A stretch of DNA of 64,000 bases from Bryobacteraceae bacterium. GTDB taxonomy: Bacteria > Acidobacteriota > Terriglobia > Bryobacterales > Bryobacteraceae. Each line of letters begins with the position of its first letter. Position 1 is the first letter of the stretch. A program made the position numbers and the translations under genes. Positions 1 to 11,800 of the stretch are shown in pieces. The notes under the pieces were generated by a model. The model was not told where the DNA came from and ran no database searches. It saw only the letters and a program-made list of their open reading frames with translations. Location of the stretch: assembly GCA_026129905.1 (NCBI GenBank), contig JAHCHE010000009.1, forward strand, positions 210,758 to 274,757, in the 5' to 3' direction.

Positions 1-1
1 A

Positions 2-489
2 CTCGCCGCCGAGCCCCCCGTCAACCTCGGCGACGTCGATCTCAACTCCCTCGTCGAGGAGCGCGTCGCCTTCCTGAAAACCGCCCACCCCGAGCTGACC
101 TACGAAGTCACCCTCCACTCCGGAGAACCCGCGGCCCGCGCGGACATCGACCTGCTCCGCGGCGTCCTCACCAACCTCCTCGAGAACGCCGCCGACGCCG
201 CCGGCCCCGGCGGACTCGTCCTCGTCAAAACCGACGCCGCCGGCGCCCGGACCTCGATCGAAGTCCACGACTCCGGTCCCGGTCTCAGCGGCAGCGCCCG
301 CGCCGCCCTCTTCGAGCCCACCATCAGCTTCAAGAAGAAGGGCATGGGCCTCGGCCTCTCCATCGCGCGCAAAAGCGCCCTGCTCTGCGGCGGCGACATC
401 GAATTGGTGAAAGGAGAACTGGGCGGCGCGGCCTTTCGCGTCATGCTCCCGGCGGCGGCAGCCCCGGCCCTCGCGCCCCCCGCTCACGC

Positions 490-511
<22 letters not shown>
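2..511 (+). CDS. Sensor histidine kinase, C-terminal catalytic part (5' truncated by window)
   Basis: Open frame entering from the left edge and stopping at 509-511. It is the HATPase_c ATP-binding region of a two-component sensor kinase. The N box reads NLLENAADAA, the G1 box DSGPGL and the G2 box GMGLGLSIARK, in the usual order and spacing. The sensor, PAS and His-phosphotransfer parts lie outside the window. The stop overlaps the start of the downstream NtrC-type regulator by 22 bp, so the two are co-translated and this kinase is most likely the partner that phosphorylates it. The box layout is closest to NtrB-like soluble kinases, but the signal sensed cannot be told from this fragment. 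Confidence 0.9.
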
Positions 512-1827
<1,316 letters not shown>

Positions 1828-1869
1828 TACTACTGTCTTAAAAAATACAATTCTGGTGTGGAATGATTT

Positions 1870-1968
1870 TGTGGGATCACGCCGATGGCCGCGCGCTTAG
1901 CGCCGGACAATGTGCGTCGCCTGCACCAGTCGCTGCACCACTTGGTAGCGGATGCTGCGGCAACCGAT
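1870..1968 (+). pseudogene. IS701-family transposase remnant (N-terminal fragment)
   Basis: An in-frame stretch starting just before the ATG at 1885 reads ITPMAARLAPDNVRRLHQS and continues LHHLVADA. This matches the conserved N-terminal segment of IS701-type DDE transposases, which usually follows a KSVEPMA segment. Similarity stops after about 28 residues and the frame closes near 2044. No DDE domain or terminal inverted repeats were found nearby. This is a scar of an old insertion between the regulator and the secreted-protein locus. The identification rests on recalled family sequence. Confidence 0.5.
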
Positions 1969-2303
1969 ACGAAACGCTCCTACACGGTGCGGACTTCAAC
2001 CCGAGAGAATATACCTCGTCGCAAGGGAAGGACACCTACGGTCTGAGGTGAAACCTCGTTAGTGGCAGAGCCTGGGGCAGAGCCCCCGCCGCAGAAACCC
2101 TGTCGGATCTTTCCCCATCCGCCTGTTGTTGCTTGGGTCGTCGCCCCCTGCTTTAAGCGCTCCGTCACCTACAGATTCTGCGACAGAGCCATTTCTCACG
2201 GAGGTTTAGCAGGTAGCCGGGGCGGATGAGGGACCGTTTCCTCGGTCCCGCAGATGTCGACACGCCATTTTCTGCATGTCATATCCAATCCCTCCGCCCT
2301 TCC
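1969..2303. other. Intergenic stretch without a convincing gene
   Basis: Lies between the transposase scrap and the 3' end of the minus-strand secreted-protein gene. Only short open frames of atypical composition occur on either strand. It contains one clear hairpin (2230-2249), listed separately. Confidence 0.5.
2230..2249 (-). terminator. Hairpin downstream of the giant secreted-protein operon
   Basis: Perfect 7-bp inverted repeat GGGACCG/CGGTCCC with a 6-nt loop, about 55 nt beyond the stop at 2304. There is no T tract, so intrinsic termination is only possible. Confidence 0.4.
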
Positions 2304-5300
2304 CTACGGCGCCGCCGTCACCACGACGTCGTCGAAGTCCGAGCCGGTGTTGCACCAGGTGTACAGCGCGATGCGGCCGTTGGCGTGGCTCGCGTCGTTC
2401 ACCGTGAACAGCGGCTGGCCGTTAAAGGTGATCCGCACCTGCCCGTTGGCCATCGTCGCTTCCACCGCGTACCACTGATTCTGCGCGTAGGCGAAGGCGT
2501 CTTCGGCCAGCTTGGTCCACGCCCCGTTCACCACCTTCACCAACCGCCGGTAGTTCCGCGAGGTGTCCATCGAGAAGCGGTAGTAGTTGTTGGCGTCCTT
2601 GTAGCCGAACATCAGCCCGATGGCGTCGTTGTCGGCCGAGCGCATCTTGGCGCTGAAGACGTAGTTGGTCCAGGCGCTCTGCCCGGCGTAGGCGAAGGTC
2701 CCCGGCAGCGGCAGCCCGGTCCCGCTGTAGATGTTGCTGGTCTGATGCAGCATGCCGTTGCTGACGCTCCATTTCGACGGCTTGTCGGTGGTCCCCTGGT
2801 CCACTACCGTCCAGTTGGCCATCGAGCCGGAGGTGAATTCGTCGCGGAAGATCTCGCCGCCGCCGCCCGAGCCCGCCGCCGTCACCACCACATCGTCAAA
2901 GTACGAGCCCGCATTACACCACGTGTAGAGGGCGATCCGGCCGGAAGTGTGGCTGGAGTCCGTCTTGGTGAACAGCGGCTGGCCGTCGAAGGTGATCCGG
3001 ATCTGGCCGTTGGCCATGGTCGCCGCCACGGCGTACCACTGGTCCTTGGCGTAGGCGAAGGCGTCGGCCGCCAACTGGGTCCAGGTCCCGTTGACCACCT
3101 TCACCAGCCGACGGTAGTTGCGGGAGGTGTCCATCGAGAAGCGGTAGTAGTTGTTGGCGTCCTTGTAGCCGAACATCAGCCCAAGGGCGTCGTCGTCGGA
3201 GGATTTCATCCGCACGCTGACCGTGTAGTTGCTCCAGGTGGATTGGCCGGCGTAGACGTACGTCCCGGGCAGCGGCAGCGCGCCGACCGTGCCGCCGTAG
3301 ATGTTGCTCATCTGCTGAAGGGCGCCATTGGCGACGCTCCAGTTCGACGGCTTGTCGGTGGTGCCCTGGTCCACTTTGGTCCAGGCGGCGGGCAGCGGGC
3401 CGGCGGTGGAGAACGTGTCGGTGAACAGCGGAGGCTGCGCGCCGCCGGCGGCCGTCACGACGACATCGTCGAAGCGCGAACCGGCATTGCACCAACTGTA
3501 CAGTGCGATCCTGCCGGCGGCGTGGCTTACATCATTCACCGAAAACAACGGCTGACCATCGAAGAGAATCCGAACCTGGCCGTTCGCCAGCGTCGCCTGC
3601 ACGGCGTACCACTGCCCCTGGTTGTACAGGAAGGCGTCCTGCGCCAGCAGCGTGAAATTGCCGTTGACCGCCTTCACCAGCCGGCGATAGCCGCGCTGCT
3701 GGTCCATCGAGAAGCGGTAGTAGTTATTACGGTCTCTATAGCCGAAAGTCAGGCCGACGGCGTCATTGTCGGTGGACTGCATCCGCGCCGCCACCGTGTA
3801 ATTCGTCCAGCCGTTTTCTCCCATCAGGGCGTAGGTGCCTGGCGTGGGCAAGGCGGTTCCGCTGCCGCCATAGATGTTGCTCGTCTGCTCGATCACGCCG
3901 TCCTTGACTCGCCAGTTTGACGGAGCATCCGTGGTTCCTTCATCGACGATTGCGAGTCCGACCAGTGAGCCGCTGCTAAAATCCTCGCTGGCCAGAAGAC
4001 TGACGCTCGCGCCCCCGCCGGCAGGCGTGAGGACACGATGCCGAGTCCGGTCTTCGACGGGTCGGCCATACTGGTGGCCTTCACGACGACCGTGGTCTCG
4101 CGCTCCACCGACGCCGGCGCGGTGTACACGCCGTTGGAAGCGATTGTTCCCAGCTGGGGGGTTCGTGACCAGGTCACGGCCGTGTTGGGCGATCCCGTTA
4201 CGGTGGCGGCGAAGGTTCGGCTTTCTCCGCCGCCAAGGTTCACGGCCGGCGGAGTTACGCTGACCGAGACGGGCGAGATGGCGCTACGCCAGGTGGTTCC
4301 CTCCTGAAAGTAACGAGTAACCGGGGCCCAGTTAAAGCCCACGTACGGGTCCGGAGCGCCCACTGGAACCTCCCTGGCGTAGTGCTCCGCGAGGATGTCG
4401 TAATACGTCATCTCGGTAGGGTTCAGGAACCTGTCGTGGCTTTCCGCCACGAACGCCAGGGAGAAATTCCGCTGAGCCCCCGCCGGACCGGGCGAACGGA
4501 TGCCATGGACCCCTTGTATGTCTGCAATGGAGATCCTTGCGACGATCTCCTGGGGAAGCACAGGGTCGCCCGCGCACTTGGCGTTGATTGAACTCTCATT
4601 GCTCATCACATAGAGTTGTGGCACGGCGGCGCCATGGATCAACCCCATCACGTATTTGTCCAGCGGTGGGGCATGATGTCCGCCGCTTTGTCCCTCTTCG
4701 CAGTTGAACGCAAAGGCGCCGTTTCCTATGTCGTTCCACTGAAACCCTCCCTCCAGGCTGGCGGCGCTGCATCGGCGGTTGTAATGGCCTGTGCCGTCGG
4801 TCAGTCCGAGGGTGGTGTCCAGGAAAGCTGCCCACTGATGCAGGATCTCGTGGGTGGCAGTGTTGCTAAGAACGCCACGCTCGTAAGCATCCAGGACGTT
4901 GAGGCCGAGCAGTTTTCCCTGGCTGCCGTAGAACCTGCTGAAGTCGTATACATCAAGGCCTGTTCCTGAGTAGTTGACCTGGACCGATGAATGGATCCCC
5001 GAAATGAAGTTCTCGCGGCTAAGCATGGGGAACCGTTCGATCTTACTCGTCGAGAAAAACAGGAAGAAATCATAGGCATCCGGAAGCACTTCGTATACGA
5101 GGTTAGTGAGGCGGGAGAGGTTATAATCGAGAAGCCGCAGACTGAACTGAGTGTCGCGAGTCGAGGAGCGCACGTTGATGAGATGAGGCGATGTCGCCAC
5201 AGTAGAGGAACGGAGCGCGATGTTCGTAGCCGATATGTTGGAGCGCAAGAGACCCACTGAGGGCCTGAGGAGGAACTGCGTCTGGCTTCCGTCCAGTTCC

Positions 5301-5860
5301 TCGACGACCAGATCCCCGAAGTCCTCTACCCAGAGTCCGGATGGGCTGGAGGCGTCGTACATGTAGAACTCCTGTGCTGCATACCGGGTGTCGTAGCGAA
5401 ACGGTCCCGCGGTATAGATGAAGTCGCCGGCGACCCGGTCGGCGCCAAGTCCGTCGTCGCGTAGTTCCACTGGCGAGGGTTGTGGCATCAGTATGCTCAG
5501 GGAGAACTGCGTTAGGCGCACGCCGGTGACCGGACCGTTGACGTCGACCTCCAACCGGAACGTCTCCACCCCGTCATTCCGAATGACGCCCGGGATCGTC
5601 TCCCAGCCCCTGACGCCCGCGGGCAGTTGAGCTGCCTGTAAGCCAGGCAGCATCTGAGGCGTCCCCGGCTCCTGTGTCCCACACACAATCGGTATGCCAT
5701 TCGGGTCGATGCCGAGTATCCGTTCGGGCCCGACGCCTTGCTCCGTCAATGCGTGTACAAGCGTGTCAGCCCGGCTCTGCAGCAAGTCCGCCGCCGGCGC
5801 AAGGAGAACCAGGGCCGCCAATAGCAGACTGAGGGCGATCAATAGTTTTTGGCAGGTCAT
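2304..5860 (-). CDS. Secreted HExxH metalloprotease-like protein with three jelly-roll domains (frameshifted)
   Basis: About 1,185 residues once a one-base frameshift near 4034-4036 is bridged; unbridged, two frames cover 5860-3893 and 3896-2304. The N-terminus is a signal peptide. A segment near residues 134-150 (DDGLGADRVAGDFIYT) resembles choice-of-anchor/Ig-like domains of secreted proteins. A zinc-protease-like motif HEILH lies at 337-341. An Ig-like (BIG2-type) domain covers about 530-605, followed by three jelly-roll modules of about 185 residues at roughly 4000-3455, 3425-2880 and 2860-2307. AAGGAGG at 5869-5875 overlaps the upstream stop, so the gene is coupled to the giant gene before it. 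The third zinc ligand and the substrate are unknown. The frameshift needs a single missing base (ATCGT-GTCCTC, probably GG to G), so it may be an artefact. Confidence 0.8.
2307..2860 (-). repeat. Terminal jelly-roll module, near-identical to 5877-6440
   Basis: By eye the DNA of this last module differs from that at 5877-6440 at only a few positions over some 350 bp read side by side. Both encode the same C-terminus, FDDVVVTAAP then stop. Such identity points to recent duplication or gene conversion between the two neighbouring genes. Confidence 0.8.
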
Positions 5861-5873
5861 GTCCGTTTCCTCC

Positions 5874-8800
5874 TTACGGCGCCGCGGTCACCACGACGTC
5901 GTCGAAGTCCGAGCCGATGTTGCACCAGGTGTACAGCGCGATGCGGCCGTTGGCGTGGCTCGCGTCGTTCACCGTGAACAGCGGCTGGCCGTTGAAGGCG
6001 ATCCGGATCTGCCCGTTGGCCATCGTCGCCTCCACCGTGTACCACTGATTCTGGGCGTAGGCGAAGGCGTCTTCGGCCAGCTTGGTCCACACCCCGTTCA
6101 CCACCTTCACCAACCGCCGGTAGTTCCGCGAGGTGTCCATCGAGAAGCGGTAGTAGTTGTTGGCGTCCTTGTAGCCGAACATCAGCCCGATGGCGTCGTT
6201 GTCGGCCGAACGCATCTTCGCGCTGAAGGCGTAGTTGGTCCAGGCGCTCTGCCCGGCGTAGGCGAACGTTCCCGGCAAGGGCAGCGCGCCGACCGTGCCG
6301 CCCCAGATGTTGCTGGTCTGATGCAGCATGCCGTTGCTGACGCTCCATTTCGACGGCTTGTCGGTGGTCCCCTGGTCCACCACCGTCCAGTTGGCCATCG
6401 AGCCGGAGGTGAATTCGTCGCGGAAGATCTCGCCGCCGCCGCCCGACGGCAGCAGCGTCACCGTCGCTTGGCCATACTTGGTTGGGTCGGCCACGCTGGT
6501 GGCGCGCACCGTCACGGTGGTTTGCGAGGCGATCAGGGACGGGGCCGTGTACAGGCCGGCCGTCGTGATCGAACCCACCGCCGGCGTCCGCGACCAGGTG
6601 ACGGCGGTGTTCGCCGCGCCGGTGACGGTGGCGGTGAAAGCCTGGCTTTGGCCGGCGCTGAGCGTAGCCGTGGGCGGGTTCACGGTAACCGAGATGGGCG
6701 CGACCGCCGTCACCACCACGTCGTCGAAGTAGGAGCCCGCGTTGCACCAGGTGTAGAGCGCGATGCGGCCGGTGGTGAAGCTGGCGTCGGTCTTGGTGAA
6801 CAGCGGCTGGCCGTCGAAGGTGATCTGGATCTGGCCGTTGGAAAGCGTTGCTTCCACCGTGTACCACTGGTCCTTGGCGTAGGCGAAGGCGTCTTCGGCC
6901 AGCTTGGTCCAGGTCCCGTTGACCACCTTCACCAGCCGGCGGTAGGTGCGCGTCTTGTCCATGGAGAAGCGGTAGTAGTTGTTGGCGTCCTTGTAGCCGA
7001 ACATCAGCCCGAGCGCGTCGTCGTCGGAGGACTTCATCCGCACGCTGACGGTGTAGTTGCTCCAGGTGGATTGGCCGGCGTAAACGTATGTGCCCGGCAG
7101 CGGCAACGCGCCGACCGTGCCGCCGTAGATGTTGCTCAGTTGCTGGAGGGCGCCGCTGGCGACGCTCCAGCTCGACGGCTTGTCGGTGGTTCCCTGGTCC
7201 ACCTTGGTCCAGGCGGCGGGCAGCGGCCCGGCGGTGGAGAACGTGTCGGAGAACAGCGGAGGCTGCGCGCCGCCGGCGGCCTGGTTGACGGTGAAGGTCT
7301 GGCCGGCGATGGCGGCGGTGGCCTGGCGGGAGGCGGTATCAACGTTGGCTTCCACGGCGTAGTTCACCGTTCCCGAACCCGTGCCGCTGGCGCCGGAGGT
7401 AATGCTCAGCCAGGCGGTGTTAGAGACGGCGGTCCAGGGGCAGCCGGCGAGCGTGGTGACCGCGACCGAGCCGGTGGTGGCGGAGGCGGCGACGTCGACC
7501 TGGGTGGGGTTGATGGAGTAGGTGCAGACGACCGAGCCGGCCTGGGTGAGGGTGAACGCCAGTCCGTCGATGATGGTTATGCCTTGGCGCGAGGCCGTGT
7601 CGGGGTTCGCGTCCACCGAGTACTGGACGGTTCCGTTGCCCAAGCCGCTGGTGCCGCCGGTGATGTGCAGCCAGGCGGTATTGGAGCCGGCGGTCCAGGG
7701 GCAACCCACCTGAGTCGTGACCTGAACGGAGCCGGTGGTGGCGGAGGCGCCGACGCTCGCCTGGGTGGGATTGATGGAGTACGTGCACATGGCGGCGGCT
7801 TCATAAGCTCCCATGTCGACCGTGCCGAGCTGAATCCGGGGATTGCCGTCGATGTCGGTGGCCGGCAGGTTCGGGGCGGCGTTGAAGCCCTTGTTGATGG
7901 CGGGCGAGGCAAGACTCAAGCGGTAGTCGCCGTTCGCGGCATTCACGAACAGCGGATCAACATCGTTCAGGTTGCTGGGGTCGATGGGGAACGTGACATC
8001 CATGTGGGTTCCGCGAGGACTCTGGTCGAAGTCGTTGTTGTAGAGGTAGACCTGGGATCCAGCTTCGTTGCTGATAACCAGATCTTCGGCTTGATTTTCA
8101 TCATGCGATGTATTCCGGAGAACGACGTTATTGTAGATCCACGCCGAAGAGCCCTCCGGCGCGCGAACCGATAGGGCGCCACGCCAAACCAGATTTTCCA
8201 CAATCGTGTTGTTAACTACGTGCAGGTTTAGGGACGCCGAGAGCGCCAGCCCGTCCTCAACGCGGTTCTTGACTGCGACATTGTTTGTGAAGCTGACTTC
8301 GGAGCCGTCGACCCAAATGCTCCAGCCGCCCCCAGCTTCGTTGTCTTTGAAAACGTTGCCGTCGATATCGACCCGGCCATTGTTATTGATCTGAAAGGCG
8401 CCAGCCCCCGGACCCTCCTCTAACGTATTCGCGACAAATGTATTGTTGACCAAAGTAGTCACATGTGCGCCGCCGCCAATTAGCCCTCCACTACCATGAT
8501 AGATTCCATGATTGTTGCGGATGTCATTCCTCCGCAGTTCGGCTGTCAGCGCGTCAATCGAAATGCCACCTGTGCCATCCCATTCGCTGTTACCATCAAA
8601 GACGCTATCCTCGACTTTCACAGTCTGAGCGTGGAGTATGGCGCCAGCGCCCCCCCAACCTGTTCCAAAGTTGTTTCTCAAGACGCATCGTTGGAGAGAA
8701 ATGTCACCTCCGGTCCATGCCCACAGTCCACCACTATCGGGATATCCCTCCTCGTAGTCACCGTAGTCGCCGCCGTTTCGGATCGTCAGGCCCTCAAGGA

Positions 8801-11800
8801 AAAAGCCTGCTTCCTCTTCCGTGTTCAGTCGAAGCACTCTCATGAACTGTCCCTGCATCCCGTCCAGCGCGGTGTTCGCCGGATCCACCACCCGAGAGGC
8901 GCAACCCGCTGTGTAGCCTCCCTCAATCGTCAGGTCGAATGCCTCCGTCGATTCGTAAATAAAGTTGCCGTCGTACTGGCCTTGCACCAGCCGGATGACG
9001 TCGTGCTGCCCGTTTCCACCCGCGGTTAGTAACGCCGTATGCAGCCCGGCCGCGCTGGTCACGCAATGCGTGACCGTTCCGACCACCGACGTCACCACCA
9101 CGTCGTCGAAGTAGGAGCCGGCGTTGCACCACGTGTAGAGCGCGATGCGGCCGGTTGTATGGCTCGAGTCATTGACTGTGAACAGCGGTTGTCCGTCGAA
9201 GGTGATCTGGATCTGGCCGTTGGCCAGCGTCGCCGCCACGGTGTACCACTGGTTCTTGGCGTAGGCGAAGGCGTCGGCCGCCAACTGGGTCCAGGTCCCG
9301 TTCACTACCTTGACGAGGCGGCGGTAATTCCGCGTCTTGTCCATCGAGAAGCGGTAGTAGTTGTTGGCGTCCTTGTAGCCGAACATCAGCCCGAGCGCGT
9401 CGTCATCGGAGGATTTCATGCGCACGCTGACGGTGTAGTCGCTCCAGGTGGACTGGCCGGCGTAGACGTACGTGCCGGGCAGCGGCAGCGCGCCGACCGT
9501 GCCGCCGTAGATGTTGCTCAGTTGCTGGAGGGCGCCGCTGGCGACGCTCCAGTTCGACGGCTTGTCGGTGGTCCCCTGATCGACCTTCGTCCAGGCGGCG
9601 GGCAGCGGTCCGGCGGTGGAGAACGTGTCGGTGAACAGCGGGGGCTGGGTGCCGCCGGCGGCCTGGTTGACGGTGAACGTTTGGCCGGCGATGGCGGCGG
9701 TGGCCTGGCGGGAGGCGGTATCGACGTTGGCTTCCACGGCGTAGTTCACCTTTCCCGAACCCGTGCCGCTGGCGCCGGAGGTAATGCTCAGCCAGGCGGT
9801 GTTAGAGACGGCGGTCCAGGGGCAGCCGGCGAGCGTGTTGACCGCGACCGAGCCGGTGGTGGCGGAGGCGGAGACGTCGACCTGGGTGGGATTGATGGCG
9901 TAGGTGCAGACGACCGAGCCCGCTTGGTTGAGGGTGAAGGTCTGGCCGGCGATGGTGGCGGTGGCTTGGCGGGAGGTGGTGTTGGGGTTCGCGTCCACCG
10001 AGTACTGCACCGTGCCGTTACCCAAGCCGCTGGCGCCGCCGGTGATGTGCAGCCATCCGTTATTCGAGGCCGCAGTCCACGGGCAGCCCGCCTGAGTCGT
10101 GACCTGAACGGAGCCGGTGGTGGCGGAGGCGCCGACGCTCGCCTGGGTGGGATTGATGGAGTACGTGCACATGGCGGCGGCTTCATAAGCTCCCATGTCG
10201 ACAGTTCCGAGCTGAATCCTTGGATTTCCCTCGATATCGGTAGCCGGAAGGTTCGGGGCGGCGTTCGAGCCCTTGTTGATGACGGGGGAGGGAAGGCTGA
10301 GGCGGTAATTGCCATTGGCGGCGTCGACGAAGAGGGGATCGACGTCGTTCAGGTTGCTGGGGTCGATGGGGAATGGAAGTGACAGGTAAGTCCCACCGGA
10401 ACTCTGATCGAAATCGTTGTTGTAGAGGTGGACCTGCGAGCCGGCCCAGTTCCAGATGACGAGGTCTTCAGCGTCCGGGTTGCCCCAGAAGTCTTGCGCC
10501 CAGTTCCCGACAAGGATGTTGTTGTAGATCCATGCCGTACCCCCATCGGGCACCTCCACTGTCAGGCCGCCACCGTGGTACGAAGCCCGGTTACCGTAGA
10601 TGGTGTTATTGACGATGCGCAGGTTCGCGGACGCTCCGACGTATGCTCCGGCTCCCGATCCCTCCCAGCAGTGGTTGCCGATTACCAGGTTGTTAGTGAA
10701 GGTAACGCTTGAGCCATAGGCGGCGACACCGCCGCCGCTCTCTGCCTGGTTTTCCACGAAGACATTGCCGTCGATGACAACCTGATCATGATCGACGCCG
10801 GCGCCGCCTCCGGAGACCCCCTGGTTTCCGCTGAATCTGTTGTTCGTCACAGTCGCCGCTCCGGTACAGGAATTTCCGTCCAGGCAGCTTATGGAGACAC
10901 CGCCGTAGCCGTAGTATCCTGCAAGGTGGTTGTCACGAAAGTCGTTCCGCCGGAGTTCGGCCGCGAGGGATTGAATAAGCATCCCAGCCGCTCCACAGGA
11001 GTCGTAGTTGGCATCGACGATGCTGTCTTCGACCTTGACAGTCTGGGCTTGGAGGTATGCGCCAGCTCCGCCCCACCAACCGCTTCCCTGGTTGTTCTTG
11101 AGGGCGATCGTCCGAAGATCGATATTGCCCGTGGTCTTCGCCCAAAGGCCGCCTGTATCCTCATCGCCGTAGCCGCCGTTCTCGATTGTCAGACCCTCGA
11201 GGGCAAAGTCCGCGGCCTGATCCGCGGTCAGCTTCAGGACCCTTGGGGGCAGCCCCATCCCATCCAGCACCGTATTCGCCGGGTCCACCACCCGCGAGGC
11301 GCAGGTCGCCATGTATCCACCTTCGATCGTGAGGTCGAACGCCTCCGCGGAATCGTAGAGAAAGTTGCCATCGTACTGGCCTTGCATGAGCCGGATGACG
11401 TCGTGCTGGCCGTTGGAAGACGCGGTCAACAATGCCGTGTGCAGGCCGGCCGCGCTGTTCACGCAGTGGGTGGTCGTACTGACAACCGCGCTCACCACCA
11501 CGTCGTCGAAGTACGACCCTACGTTGCACCAAGAGTACAGGGCGATCTTGCCCGAGGCGTGGCTCGCGTCATTGACTGTGAACAGCGGCTGCCCGTCGAA
11601 CACGATCTTGATCTGCCCGTTGGCGAGCGTCGCCTCCACCGTGTACCACTGGTTTTTCACGTAGGTGAACGTGTCCGCCACCAACTGTGTCCACACGCCG
11701 TTCACCACCTTCACCAGCCGCCGGTAGGTGCGGGTTTGGTCCATGGAAAAGCGGTAGTAGTTGTTGGCGTCCTTGTAGCCGAACATCAGCCCGATGGCGT

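Noticed and set aside
5694..8174. 826-codon plus-strand open frame, with similar ones at 2226-3920 and 9039-10382
   Set aside because: They lie opposite the jelly-roll and BACON modules, are His/Val/Gly-rich, and repeat only because the coding strand repeats.
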